From Streptomyces sp. NBC_00390 (GTDB lineage Bacteria; Actinomycetota; Actinomycetes; Streptomycetales; Streptomycetaceae), in NCBI RefSeq assembly GCF_036057275.1, contig NZ_CP107945.1:5208001-5272000 (forward strand): 64,000 nucleotides of DNA, given 5' to 3'. Both the position numbers and the translations under genes were made by a program. Positions 8,901 through 18,100 of the stretch are shown piece by piece (position 1 is the first letter of the stretch; every line of letters begins with the position of its first letter). Below the pieces are notes generated by a model. That model was not told the DNA's origin. It saw only the letters and a program-made list of their open reading frames with translations, and ran no database searches.

Positions 8901-10891
8901 TGGGCATCACCGCCCGCGGCGCCTGGGAGTCGGTCAAGCGGCACTTCCGGGAGCTCGGCCACGACACCCAGACCCAGGACTTCACCGTCGTCGGCGTCGG
9001 CGACATGTCCGGTGACGTGTTCGGCAACGGCATGCTGCTGAGCGAGCACATCCGCCTGGTGGCCGCCTTCGACCACCGGCACATCTTCATCGACCCGGAC
9101 CCGGACGCGGCCGTCTCGTACGCCGAGCGCCGCCGGCTGTTCGAGCTGCCCCGCTCCTCCTGGGCCGACTACAACAAGGAGCTGCTGTCGGCCGGCGGCG
9201 GCATCCACCCGCGTGCGGCCAAGTCCATTCCCGTCAACGCGGCGATGCGCACGGCGCTGGGCATCGACTCGGGCGTCACCAAGATGACGCCGGCCGAGCT
9301 GATGCAGGCGATCCTCAAGGCCCCCGTGGACCTGCTGTGGAACGGCGGCATCGGCACCTACGTCAAGGCGCACACCGAGACGCACGCCGACGTCGGTGAC
9401 AAGGCGAACGACACCATCCGCGTCAACGGCGAGGACCTGCGGGTCAAGGTCGTCGGCGAGGGCGGCAACCTGGGGCTGACCCAGCTCGGCCGGATCGAGT
9501 TCGACCGCAACGGCGGCCACATCAACACCGACGCGATCGACAACAGCGCCGGTGTGGACACCTCCGACCACGAGGTGAACATCAAGATCCTGCTGAACGG
9601 CCTGGTCACGGACGGCGATCTGACGGTCAAGCAGCGCAACCAGCTGCTCGCGAAGATGACCGACGAGGTCGGCGCGCTCGTGCTGCGCAACAACTACGCG
9701 CAGAACGTGGCCCTCAGCAACGCCGTCGCGCAGTCGCCGTCGCTGCTCCACGCCCACCAGCGCTACATGCGGCGCCTGGAGCGCGACGGGCATCTGGACC
9801 GGTCGCTGGAGTTCCTCCCCAGCGACCGCCAGATCCGTGAACTGCTCAACACGGGCAAGGGGCTGAGCCAGCCCGAGCTGGCGGTCCTGCTCGCCTACAC
9901 CAAGATCACGGTGGCGGACGAGCTGATCGGGACGTCCCTGCCGGACGACCCGTATCTGCGCCGGCTGCTGCACGCCTACTTCCCCAAGCCACTGCGCGAG
10001 CAGTTCCCCGACGCGGTCGACTCGCATGCGCTGCGCCGTGAGATCGTCACGACCGTGCTGGTCAACGACACCGTGAACACCGGTGGTTCGACGTTCCTGC
10101 ACCGCCTGCGCGAGGAGACCGGGGCGTCGATCGAGGAGGTCGTGCGGGCACAGACCGCGGCGCGCGAGATCTTCGGGCTCGGCGCGGTGTGGGACGCCGT
10201 CGAGGCGCTCGACAACAAGGTCGCGTCCGACGTTCAGACCCGTATCAGGCTGCACTCCCGCCGCCTCGTCGAGCGCGGTACGCGCTGGCTGCTGGGCAAC
10301 CGACCGCAGCCGCTGGAGCTCGCCGAGACGATCGGCTTCTTCGCCGATCGGGTGGAGCAGGTGTGGGCCGGGCTGCCGAAGATGCTGCGCGGCGCGGACC
10401 TGGAGTGGTACCAGAACATCCTGGACGAGCTCACCGGCGCGGGCGTCCCGGAGGAACTCGCGCTGCGGGTGGCCGGGTTCTCGTCCGCGTTCCCGACGCT
10501 CGACATCGTCGCGATCGCGGACCGCACCGGGCAGGAACCTCTGGCTGTCGCCGATGTGTACTACGACCTCGCGGACCGGCTGAGCATCACCCAGCTCATG
10601 GACCGGATCATCGAACTGCCGCGGTCCGACCGCTGGCAGTCCATGGCCCGCGCCGCAATCCGCGAGGACCTGTACGCGGCACACGCGGCACTGACGTCGG
10701 ACGTGCTGAGCGTGGGCAACGGCAGCTCCACCCCGGAGCAGCGGTTCAAGACCTGGGAAGAGAAGAACGCGGCGCTGCTAGGCCGGGCGCGGTCGACGCT
10801 GGAGGAGATCCACGACTCGGACATGTTCGACCTGGCGAACCTGTCGGTCGCGATGCGGACGATGCGCCAGCTGCTGCGGACGCACGGCTAG
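5927..10891 (+). CDS. gdhB: NAD-dependent glutamate dehydrogenase, large (about 180 kDa) type
   Basis: A 1654-residue enzyme of the large tetrameric NAD-glutamate dehydrogenase class, which oxidatively deaminates glutamate to 2-oxoglutarate and ammonium and mainly works in amino-acid catabolism. The long N-terminal half (about 1-700) carries the ACT-like regulatory segments of this class. The catalytic core follows with VARGGLRWSDRREDFRTE, then KNTVIVPVGAKGGFVAK (substrate-binding lysines) and the Rossmann segment around VVGEGGNLGLTQLGRIEFD. The C-terminal helical domain runs to the end. The ATG at 5927 has an AGGAG 9 bases upstream. Length equals that of the family. A 19-bp perfect hairpin terminates it. 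The symbol follows common Streptomyces usage. Confidence 0.96.
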   Translation: MQTKLDEAKAELLARAARVAENSPVGGHLPTGAEQGKRPDRDTLLSYLQRYYLHTAPEDLTDRDPVDIFGAALSHYRLAENRPQGTANVRVHTPTVEENGWTSSHSVVEVVTDDMPFLVDSVTNELSRQGRGIHVVIHPQLVVRRDLTGKLIEVLPDGRNTEDLPHDALVESWIHVEIDRETDRADLKQITADLLRVLSDVREAVEDWEKMRDCALRIADQLPDESLADDLNAEEVEEARELLRWLSEDHFTFLGYREYTLTENDALAAVPGTGLGILRSDPHHSEAEDHPVSPSFSRLPADARAKAREHKLLILTKANSRSTVHRPSYLDYVGVKKFDEQGNVIGERRFLGLFSSAAYTESVRRVPVVRRKVDEVLKGAGFSPHSHDGRDLLQILETYPRDELFQTPVDKLREIVTSVLYLQERRRLRLYLRQDEYGRYYSALVYLPRDRYTTGVRLRIIDILKEELGGTSVDFTAWNTESILSRLHFVIRVPPGTELPDLTDADTERIEARLVEAARSWADGFAEALNAECGEERAAEMLRRYGHAFPEGYKADHSPRAAVADLVHLEQLRHSDKDFALSLYEPVGAAPGERRFKIYRMGDQVSLSAVLPVLNRLGVEVIDERPYELRCTDRTHAWVYDFGLRIPLPAGNGGDYFGDDARERFQNAFAAVWTGQAENDGFNSLVLGAGLTWRQAMVLRAYAKYLRQAGSTFSQDYMEDTLRTNVHTTRLLVSLFEARMSPERQHAGTELTDGLLEELDGALDQVASLDEDRILRSFLTVIKATLRTNFFQSAGDGGSKGQAAGGEPHGYVSMKFDPQAIPDLPAPRPAFEIWVYSPRVEGVHLRFGKVARGGLRWSDRREDFRTEVLGLVKAQMVKNTVIVPVGAKGGFVAKQLPDPSVDRDAWLAEGIAAYRTFISALLDITDNMVGGEVVPPAQVVRHDEDDTYLVVAADKGTASFSDIANEVAVSYGFWLGDAFASGGSAGYDHKGMGITARGAWESVKRHFRELGHDTQTQDFTVVGVGDMSGDVFGNGMLLSEHIRLVAAFDHRHIFIDPDPDAAVSYAERRRLFELPRSSWADYNKELLSAGGGIHPRAAKSIPVNAAMRTALGIDSGVTKMTPAELMQAILKAPVDLLWNGGIGTYVKAHTETHADVGDKANDTIRVNGEDLRVKVVGEGGNLGLTQLGRIEFDRNGGHINTDAIDNSAGVDTSDHEVNIKILLNGLVTDGDLTVKQRNQLLAKMTDEVGALVLRNNYAQNVALSNAVAQSPSLLHAHQRYMRRLERDGHLDRSLEFLPSDRQIRELLNTGKGLSQPELAVLLAYTKITVADELIGTSLPDDPYLRRLLHAYFPKPLREQFPDAVDSHALRREIVTTVLVNDTVNTGGSTFLHRLREETGASIEEVVRAQTAAREIFGLGAVWDAVEALDNKVASDVQTRIRLHSRRLVERGTRWLLGNRPQPLELAETIGFFADRVEQVWAGLPKMLRGADLEWYQNILDELTGAGVPEELALRVAGFSSAFPTLDIVAIADRTGQEPLAVADVYYDLADRLSITQLMDRIIELPRSDRWQSMARAAIREDLYAAHAALTSDVLSVGNGSSTPEQRFKTWEEKNAALLGRARSTLEEIHDSDMFDLANLSVAMRTMRQLLRTHG

Positions 10892-10902
10892 TACGTGGTC
10901 GA

Positions 10903-10947
10903 CCGAGGGGCGCCTCGCACCGGAACCCGGTGCGAGGCGCCCCTCGG
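10903..10947 (+). terminator. Strong terminator after glutamate dehydrogenase
   Basis: A perfect 19-bp inverted repeat (arms 10903-10921 and 10929-10947) with a 7-nt loop begins 12 bases after the stop codon. It is the longest perfect hairpin I found in the window. Confidence 0.9.
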
Positions 10948-11604
10948 CGCATCGGCCCAGGCGGGCGCCGTCCGTACGTCGGCACCGGTTCCTGCGGCCG
11001 GGCTGCGTGGGGCGGGGAGGGCGGCGTCGGTTCGGCCCCTCGCGGGAGGGGGAGCGTCTGGTGCGCGCGGCGGCGACGCCCGCGGGGGCGCCCGGACCGT
11101 GCGCGCCGGTCGCGGGCGGCGGGCTTCCGGGGCGGTACCCACCGGGCCACTCGGCGTTCCAGTCGGTGGAGCGGTGCGGCTCGGCGCGGGCGAGCGCCGG
11201 GTGCGGGTGCGACCGCGGGTGCGTTGCCTGCCGGGTGGCGGTCCGGTGCTTCGGCGGCGCGGCCGGGCTGCGTGGGGCGGGGAGGGCGGCGTCGGTTCGG
11301 CCCCTCGCGGGAGCGGGTGCGTTGCGGTCCGGGCGGTGGCGGCGGTGTGGTTCTCCGTGCGGTGGCTGTGCTGTGGGTCCGGGGCGAGCAGGTGTGCGGT
11401 GGCCGCCGGGTGCGTTGCCTGCCGGGTGGCGGTCCGGTGCTTCGGCGGCGCGGCCGGACTGCGCCGGACGAGGACGGCGGCGTCGGTTCGTTCCTCGCGG
11501 GCAGTCGCGTTGCGGGCCGGGCCCCGGCGGCGGCGCGCGCGAGCAGACGTCCGCGGGGCCGGACGGCCGTGTCACCCCAGGCCGGGGCAGCCGCCCGGCG
11601 GGGG
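10948..11604. repeat. GC-rich island of imperfect direct repeats between convergent genes
   Basis: 657 bp with no credible gene. A 55-bp block at 10994-11048 recurs exactly at 11259-11313, and a 50-bp block at 11217-11266 recurs exactly at 11408-11457. A third, diverged copy of the first block follows the second copy at about 11458-11505. The units overlap, so the island is a two-to-three-copy array of roughly 190-265 bp spacing. Both strands read through as Arg/Pro/Ala-rich low-complexity peptides. It sits after the ends of two convergent genes, where expansions are tolerated. Confidence 0.75.
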
Positions 11605-12591
11605 TCAGGAGTCGCCGCGCATCCTCCGCAGCCAGCCCGATGCCCTCGGGTCCTTCGGTGCCGGTGCCGCCATGCGGGCGGTTCGTTCGATGGCGGTCAC
11701 GGCCGAGGCGATCTGCTTCGGGAGCCGGCCCGCGAAGCCGCCGCTGCCCATGTCGCTTCCCACGGCCCGGTGGCACAGCCCGGCGATCTCCGCGGCCGAC
11801 GGCCTGTCCTCCGGGCCGGCCGCGAGCGCCGCGGCCAGCACCACGCGCAGCGCCGCCGGATGGGCGCTCAGGTCCGGGGGCTCGTGCGCGGTGCCGGCGA
11901 TGCGGGTGGCGAGCACGAAGCCGCCGCCCTCGCCGTACGGGTGGCGCCCTGAGGCCGCCTCGGCGGCGACCAGGCCGAGCGTGAACACGTCCGACGCGGG
12001 GGTGAGCGCGCGCCCCAGGGCGTGCTCCGGCGACATGTACTTGGGCGTGCCCACCATCCGGCCCACCGTGGTCAGCGCCGAGGTGCCGTCGGCGGCGCGG
12101 GCGATGCCGAAGTCGATCAGCCACGGCCCCTCGGCCGTCAGCAGCAGATTGCCCGGCTTCACGTCCCGGTGGATGAGACCGGCGGTGTGGACGGCATCCA
12201 GCGCCCGCGCCGCGCAGGCCGTCAGCCGCAGGACGCAGTCCACCGGCAGCGGACCGAACTCCTTGAGCGCCACGTCCAGCGGTAGCCCCGGCACATAGCG
12301 GGTGGCGAGCCAGGGCCGCGGCCCTTCGGCGTCATGGTCGACGACCTCGGCCAGATGACTGCCCCGCACCCGGCGGGCAGCCTCGACCTCGCGGGCGAAG
12401 CGTCTGCGGAAGTTCTCGCTCTGCGCGTGCTCGCGGCGGATCAGCTTCAGGGCGACGGGATGGCGGCCGTCATGCGTGCGGGTGAGGAAGACGGTGCCCA
12501 TACCGCCCTCGCCGATCCGTGCCTCGAGAACGTATCCGGCGATCTCGCGAGGGTCGTCGTCCCTCAGCGGCTGCGGCCCACGGTTCCCCAT
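11605..12591 (-). CDS. Soluble Ser/Thr protein kinase (Hanks type)
   Basis: A 328-residue protein kinase. The glycine loop GEGGMG lies at 27-32, the ATP-anchoring lysine is Lys49 in VALKL, the catalytic loop HRDVKPGN starts at 141 (Asp143) and the metal-binding DFG starts at Asp160; the activation segment ends GTPKYMSPEH. The kinase domain fills almost the whole protein. A short basic Ala-rich tail follows, with no transmembrane helix and no extracellular sensor such as PASTA repeats, so it should be cytosolic. It is separated by 54 bp from the exporter ATPase gene upstream and on the same strand, so it may be the last gene of that operon, which would suggest control of surface-polymer export; that is inference. 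Confidence 0.95.
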   Translation of the reverse strand: MGNRGPQPLRDDDPREIAGYVLEARIGEGGMGTVFLTRTHDGRHPVALKLIRREHAQSENFRRRFAREVEAARRVRGSHLAEVVDHDAEGPRPWLATRYVPGLPLDVALKEFGPLPVDCVLRLTACAARALDAVHTAGLIHRDVKPGNLLLTAEGPWLIDFGIARAADGTSALTTVGRMVGTPKYMSPEHALGRALTPASDVFTLGLVAAEAASGRHPYGEGGGFVLATRIAGTAHEPPDLSAHPAALRVVLAAALAAGPEDRPSAAEIAGLCHRAVGSDMGSGGFAGRLPKQIASAVTAIERTARMAAPAPKDPRASGWLRRMRGDS

Positions 12592-12645
12592 CCCGACCCC
12601 CTTGGCACCGCAGAGGAGCCTATCGCCACACGGCGCCGGCAGGTG

Positions 12646-13422
12646 TCACTTGCGGGAGCCGGTGAACTCCTCGTACGCGGCGACGACTTCCTTCGCCGGG
12701 CCGTCCATCTGCAGCACCCCCGCCTCCAGCCAGATCGCCCGGTCGCAGCTCTCGGTGATGGTCGAGTTGCTGTGGCTGACCAGGAAGACCGTGCCGGCCT
12801 CCTTGCGCAGCTCGTCGATGCGCTGCTGGCTGCGGCGCCGGAAGCGGGCGTCACCGGTGGACAGGGCCTCGTCGATGAGCAGGACGTCATGGCTCTTCGC
12901 GGCGGCGATCGAGAACCGTAGCCGGGCCCCCATGCCGGAGGAGTACGTACGCATCGGCAGCGAGATGAAGTCGCCCTTGTCGTTGATCCCGGAGAAGTCG
13001 ACGATGTCGTCGTAGCGGGCCCGGACCTGTTCACGGGTCATGCCCATCGCCAGTCCGCCGAGGACGACATTGCGCTCGCCGGTCAGATCCGACATCAGGG
13101 CGGCGTTCACGCCGAGCAGCGAGGGCTGGCCCTGGGTGTAGACCTTGCCCCTGGCGGTCGGCAGCAGGCCCGCGATGGCCTTGAGCAGCGTCGACTTGCC
13201 GGAGCCGTTGGAGCCGATCAGCCCGATCGCCTCGCCCTTGTACGCGGCGAAACTGACGCCCTTCACGGCGTGCACCTCGCGTACGCCGGGGGTGCCGCGG
13301 CGGGACAGGATCCGGCTGAGGGCGGAGGTGGCGCTGCCCTTGCCGGTGCGCGCGCCGTTGACCTTGTAGGTGATGTGGACGCCGTCGACGACGACGGTGG
13401 GGACCTGCTCTGACTCAGCCAC
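12646..13422 (-). CDS. Teichoic-acid/polysaccharide ABC exporter, ATPase subunit (TagH/Wzt-like)
   Basis: A 258-residue ABC ATPase. Walker A is GSNGSGKST at 70-78, the signature YSSGMGARL replaces the classical LSGGQ as in TagH/RfbE-type exporters, and Walker B is DVLLIDEAL. The N-terminal extension with a Gly/Arg loop before HAVKGVSF is typical of the polysaccharide/teichoic acid export class. There is no Wzt-type C-terminal carbohydrate-binding domain, so substrate choice probably lies in the permease or in chain-end capping. The start overlaps the end of the permease gene by 8 bp, indicating translational coupling. It is expected to power export of an undecaprenyl-linked glycopolymer across the membrane. 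Confidence 0.93.
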   Translation of the reverse strand: MAESEQVPTVVVDGVHITYKVNGARTGKGSATSALSRILSRRGTPGVREVHAVKGVSFAAYKGEAIGLIGSNGSGKSTLLKAIAGLLPTARGKVYTQGQPSLLGVNAALMSDLTGERNVVLGGLAMGMTREQVRARYDDIVDFSGINDKGDFISLPMRTYSSGMGARLRFSIAAAKSHDVLLIDEALSTGDARFRRRSQQRIDELRKEAGTVFLVSHSNSTITESCDRAIWLEAGVLQMDGPAKEVVAAYEEFTGSRK

Positions 13423-14305
13423 GGCCGTACTGCTCCTCTGCCTTCCAGAAGTACACGAAACCGCCGACGGCCAGGACCACGGCCCATCCCAGGGCCAGGG
13501 CCCAGACGTGCGGGGGCAGCCGGTCGGCGGTGTAGGAGTCGATGAACGCGAAACGGACCAGGTCGATGTAGACGGCGGCCGGGTTGCACTTGAGCGCCAG
13601 GACGACGAACTCCGGCAGGTCCCGGTCCTTGAGGATGTGCGGAATGCTGAACATCACGCCGGACGCGTACATCCAGGTGCGCAGGACGAACGGCATCAGC
13701 TGGGCGATGTCGGGGGTGCGGGCGCCGAGGCGGGCCAGGACCATCGACAGACCGGTGTTGAAGGCGCACTGCAGCACCAGCGCCGGGACCGCCAGCAGCC
13801 ACGACCATCGCGGGAACTCGCCGAGGACGGTCAGGATCACGACCAGCGCCCCGAGCGAGAACAGCAGTTGCTGGAGCTGTTGCAGGGCGAGTGCGACGGG
13901 CAGGGAGGCCCGGGGGAAGTGCAGGGCCCGCACAAGCCCGATGTTGCCGGAGATGGCCCGGGTGCCGGACATGATCGAGTTGGCGGTGAAGGTCCAGATG
14001 AAGACGCCCGTGACCAGGAAGGGGACGAAGTCTGGGACGTCCTTGCTGGTGTTCAGGATCTTGCCGAAGATCAGGTAGTAGACCGCGGCGTTCAGCAGCG
14101 GGGTCATCAGCTGCCAGACCTGGCCGAGCTTCGCCTGGCTGTACTGGGCGGTGAGCTTGGCGGTGGCGAACGCGGTGATGAAGTGCCGGCGCGACCACAG
14201 CTGCCGGAGGTAAGCCGGCAGGGAGGGCCGGGCGCCGCTCACGGTGAGCCCGTGGCGGGCGGCGAGTGAGGCGAGATCTGCGGTCGGCGGCGGCGGACTG
14301 CTCAC
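13415..14305 (-). CDS. Teichoic-acid/polysaccharide ABC exporter, permease (TagG/Wzm-like)
   Basis: A 296-residue ABC-2 type permease with six predicted membrane helices, among them LLNAAVYYLIFGKIL, FVPFLVTGVFIWTFTANSIM, LLFSLGALVVILTVL and the C-terminal VWALALGWAVVLAVGGFVYFW. The cytoplasmic amphipathic segment before the first helix (FITAFATAKLTAQYSQAKLGQVWQ) is characteristic of this exporter class. It pairs with the downstream ATPase. The start codon lies 129 bp from that of a divergent TetR regulator, with a palindrome between them. The exported polymer is unknown, but the neighbouring CDP-glycerol glycerophosphotransferase-like proteins suggest a teichoic-type chain. Confidence 0.92.
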   Translation of the reverse strand: MSSPPPPTADLASLAARHGLTVSGARPSLPAYLRQLWSRRHFITAFATAKLTAQYSQAKLGQVWQLMTPLLNAAVYYLIFGKILNTSKDVPDFVPFLVTGVFIWTFTANSIMSGTRAISGNIGLVRALHFPRASLPVALALQQLQQLLFSLGALVVILTVLGEFPRWSWLLAVPALVLQCAFNTGLSMVLARLGARTPDIAQLMPFVLRTWMYASGVMFSIPHILKDRDLPEFVVLALKCNPAAVYIDLVRFAFIDSYTADRLPPHVWALALGWAVVLAVGGFVYFWKAEEQYGRG

Positions 14306-14340
14306 GGGGCTCGCTTTCGGGTGGGGGAGGTAGGCATGGA

Positions 14341-14364
14341 CGACGGGACGGGACCGTTTCGTCG
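14341..14364. promoter_or_regulatory. Candidate TetR operator between exporter and regulator genes
   Basis: An imperfect palindrome with 11-bp arms (cgacgggacgg / ccgtttcgtcg, 9 of 11 positions pairing) and a 2-bp centre. The right arm's word accgt(t/c)tcgtcg recurs as a direct repeat at 14402-14413, next to the regulator start. Size and position fit a TetR-family operator controlling both divergent genes. Confidence 0.5.
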
Positions 14365-14434
14365 CTACGGGGAGGGTAGGACCGTCGGACGTCGCGACGC
14401 AACCGTCTCGTCGTCACGGGCTATGCTCCTGTGC

Positions 14435-15040
14435 ATGCCCACGGACCCTGGAACCCCGCGCCGCGCCCCGGCGGGAGCCGCCGTGCTCCGGGAGGACGTG
14501 ACGGATGCGATCCGCGCCGCCGTCTTCGAGGAGCTGGCGGCGGTCGGCTTCGCGCGTATGTCCATCGAAGGCATCGCCCGGCGGGCGGGTGTCGGCAAGA
14601 CGGCGGTCTACCGGCGCTGGAAGTCGAAGCTGTCGCTGGTGCTGGACCTGCTCTCGGCGTTCGCGGCGCAGGGGCTGCCGGTGCCGGAGACGGGTTCGCT
14701 GTACGGCGATGTGCGCGCGCTCCTCGAGGTGGCGTCCCACGCCCTGCGCCACCCGGTCGCCTCCCGGGTCATCCCCGACCTGCTGGTCGAGGCGGCGCGT
14801 CAGCCGGAGATCTCGGACGCGATCAAGGCGGCACTGCTGGACGCGCAGCGGGGCGTCGCGACTCTGGTGGTCCGCGACGCGGTCGCCCGCGGCGAACTCC
14901 CCGGATCGACCTCCCCGGACAGGGCGCTGGACGTGATCGTGGGCCCGCTGTACTGGCGGCTGGTCGTGGTGCGCGGGGGGCTCCCGAAGGGGTACCTGGA
15001 CGAGTTGGCGAGGTCGGCAGTGGCGGCGCTGAAGGCCTGA
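14435..15040 (+). CDS. TetR-family transcriptional regulator
   Basis: A 201-residue repressor. The N-terminal helix-turn-helix is plain (MSIEGIARRAGVGKTAVYRRWKSK, given here in two parts: MSIEGIARRAGVG then KTAVYRRWKSK). The C-terminal all-helical ligand domain has the TetR_C-type pattern (VASRVIPDLLVEAARQPEI). I chose the ATG at 14435. The hexamer TATGCT ends 7 bases before it, so the mRNA could be leaderless, and no Shine-Dalgarno is visible. An ATG four codons upstream (14423) overlaps that hexamer. It is divergent from the tagGH-like exporter genes and precedes the first transferase gene, so it probably controls the locus. The ligand is unknown. Confidence 0.9.
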   Translation: MPTDPGTPRRAPAGAAVLREDVTDAIRAAVFEELAAVGFARMSIEGIARRAGVGKTAVYRRWKSKLSLVLDLLSAFAAQGLPVPETGSLYGDVRALLEVASHALRHPVASRVIPDLLVEAARQPEISDAIKAALLDAQRGVATLVVRDAVARGELPGSTSPDRALDVIVGPLYWRLVVVRGGLPKGYLDELARSAVAALKA

Positions 15041-15188
15041 CGGGTCCCCGGAAGCGGCGCGGGGGGCAGGGGCGGCCCGGCCCGGCGGTGGGCGGGCGTC
15101 ACCCGGACGGCCCAGTGCGTGGTGACCACGGTGCGGTGAACGGGTTGTTCTCCGCAGCAACCCCGCGCTCTGAATGGACGTGCTCACC

Positions 15189-18100
15189 ATGCCGGTTCGG
15201 CTCAGCGTCGTCGTTCCCGTGTACAACGTGGACGAGTTTCTCGAGGAATGCCTGGGCTCCCTTGCCGGGCAGAGCCTGCGTGACATCGAGGTCGTCATGG
15301 TGGACGACGGCTCCACGGACGGCAGCGCCGAGATCGCCCGCGCCTTCGCGGAGAAGGATGCGCGCTTCCGGCTTGTGTCACAGGAGAACGCGGGGCTCGG
15401 CGCAGCGCGCAACACCGGGATCCGGCACGCGCGCGGGGAGTTCCTGACGTTCGTGGACAGCGACGACGTCGTGCCCGCCGGCGCATACGAGAAAATGGTC
15501 GCTTCGCTCGATACGTCGGGGTCCGACTTCGTCACCGGGAACGTGTTCCGGCTGCGCGCGAGCGGCAGGACCGAGCAGTCGCCGATGTTCCGCGAGCCGA
15601 TGGCCACCTCGCGCACCGCCACTCACGTCACCAGGCACTGGGCGCTGCTGTACGACCGGATCGCCTGCAACAAGGTGTTCCGCAGGACGTTCTGGGACCG
15701 GCACTCCTTCGCGTTCCCCGAAGGCGTGCTGTTCGAGGACATCCCGGTGATCCTGCCCGCGCACTTCCTCGCCGCGTCCGTGGACGTGCTGCACGACTCG
15801 GTCTACCTCTGGCGGGACCGGGACGGCTCCATCACCACCCGCAGGGCCAGGCCGCAGGCCGTGCACGACCGGGTCGCATCCGTCAGCCGTGCGCAGCAGT
15901 TCCTCGCGCGGGAGAAAAAGTGGGCGGAGGGCAGGCGGCGTTACGAGACCAGCGTGCTCAGCAGCGATCTGTGGCTGTTCATGGAGGCGCTGCCGGACGG
16001 GGACGCCGAATACCACCAGGCGTTCCTCGAGCATGCCGGTGCCTTCGCCGGCAGTGCCGGGCAGCGGGCGACTGCCGCACTGCCGCTGCATCTGCGCGTC
16101 AAGTGGCAGCTCGTGCGCGAACGCCGCCTGGCCGAGCTGCTCGATCTCCTCGCCTACGAGAAGCAGGGCGGCCGCGACGCCTTCCGCCTTCGCGGGCTGC
16201 GCCGCTCCCGGGCCGCGTACCCGGTCCTGACCGCGCCCCTCCCGCGCGGCGTCGCACGGCTCGGCGCCGCCGAACTGCCGGTGATCGCGCACCTCACCGA
16301 GGTGGCATGGCGTGACGGCATGCTGCATCTCAAGGGATACGCGTACCTCCGCAACCAGCCCTGCGACGAACGGCGGCCGGTCACCCTCGGGTGGCTGCGG
16401 TCCGGCAGACGGCGTGTGGTGCCGCTGCGGCTGCGTGCCGCCGACGCCCCCCAGGCGACCGCGGATTCCCGGCAGAGCCTGCACTGCTACGACCGGTCAG
16501 GCTTCGAGACGGTCGTCGACCCCACCCGGCTCGGGACGACGGACGCCACCTGGAACATCGAAGTGGGCATTCTCAGCGGCGGAAGGCTGCTGCGCGCCCC
16601 GGTGCGGCTGTCCGGCAACCCCGCCGCCCCCGCCGTCCACCACGTGCGCGACGATCTCCGCATCGTGCCTGTGCTGTCCGGCAACAAGCTGAGGCTGAAG
16701 ACCGAACGGGTCGCCGCCGTGTTCACCGGACACCGGGCCGCGCCGGGGGGACGCGTCCGCATCGAAGGAACCGCTCTGGGCGCCGGACCCGCGCCGAGGG
16801 CGCTGCGGCTCGACAGCCGCCACACCAAGGAGCACATCGAGGTCCCCGTCACGTTCACCGGTGGTGCCTTTGCCGCGGAAGTCGCCGTGGAGGCCCTCGC
16901 GTCCGACGGCGAGTCCCGGACGTGTCCCTGGAACGTCCGGCTCCTGCGCGCCGACGGCAGCCGCCTCCCGGTCGCCGTGCGCGCCGCCGACCCCGGCCGC
17001 CACGCGCTCCCCGACCCCGCCCGCGAACTCGTGTTCACCACCGACGCGTCCGGCAACCTGGTCCTGTCGGAGCAGACCCCCCAGCCCATCGCGGACACCT
17101 TCGCCTGGGCCTTGTCCGGCGAGCTGGTGGTGGAAGGCAGCTTCCCCGAGCAGGCGCTGCGGCAGACCGAGCTGGTGCTGCAGCACAGCGGCACCCACGA
17201 GGAGGCGGCCTTCCCCGTGGACGCGCAGGACGGCGGCCGGTTCCGTGCCGTCCTCGCCCCCTCCGCCGTCGACGGCCTCGGCGGCGAGCTGCCGCTGGCC
17301 GAGGGGCGCTGGTACTTCTTCTTCCGCAAGCGGGGCGAGAGCGATCCGGCACGCTACTCCCCGATGCGCCTCGCGCCCGCCGAGCACGCCGCCGTACCCG
17401 CCGTGCAGGGCCTGCGCGGACGGGACTTCGCGCTGAACCGCCGCTTCCACGATCAGCTGGTCCTGGAGTCCGGTCCGGTCCTGCCCCCCGGCGAGCGGGG
17501 CGGGTTCAACGAGCGGCGGCTGCGTGAGCGTGGGGCGGTGCTGCGCGTGGGCCCGCGCCGGGACACCGTCCTCTTCTGCAGCTTCGACGGCCGCCAGTAC
17601 TCCGACTCGCCGCGCGCCGTCCATGAGGAACTGCTGCGCCGCGAGACCCCGTTCGAGCATCTGTGGGTGGTGCGCGACCAGCAGGTACGGCTGCCCTCGG
17701 GAGTCCGCGCGATCGCTTACGGCGGTGCCGACTGGCACGAGGCCCTGGCGACGGCCAGGGCCGTGGTCACCAACACCCAGCTGCCGGACTGGTTCGAGCG
17801 CGGCACGGACCAGTTCGTGGTGCAGACCTGGCACGGCACCCCGCTCAAGCGCATCGGTCGGGACCTTCTGGGCACTGCCCAGGCCAACCGTCCCTACATC
17901 GAGTCCCTGCCGCGCAGGGCCGCCCAGTGGAGTCTGCTCGTCTCGCCCAACCGCTTCTCCACGCCGATCCTGCGCCGCGCCTTCGGCTACGAGGGCGAAG
18001 TGCTGGAATCCGGCTATCCGCGCAATGCGCTGCTGCACGCCGAGGACCGGGTGAAGATCGCCGCGAGCGTGCGTGAGCGTCTGGAGATCCCGGACGGCAA

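Noticed and set aside
6992..10684. A very long open frame (1230 codons) on the minus strand opposite glutamate dehydrogenase
   Set aside because: It is the mirror of a high-GC gene whose third positions suppress stops on the other strand; the product is low-complexity Val/Gly/Arg/Asp-rich and resembles no family, while the plus-strand protein is a full-length known enzyme.
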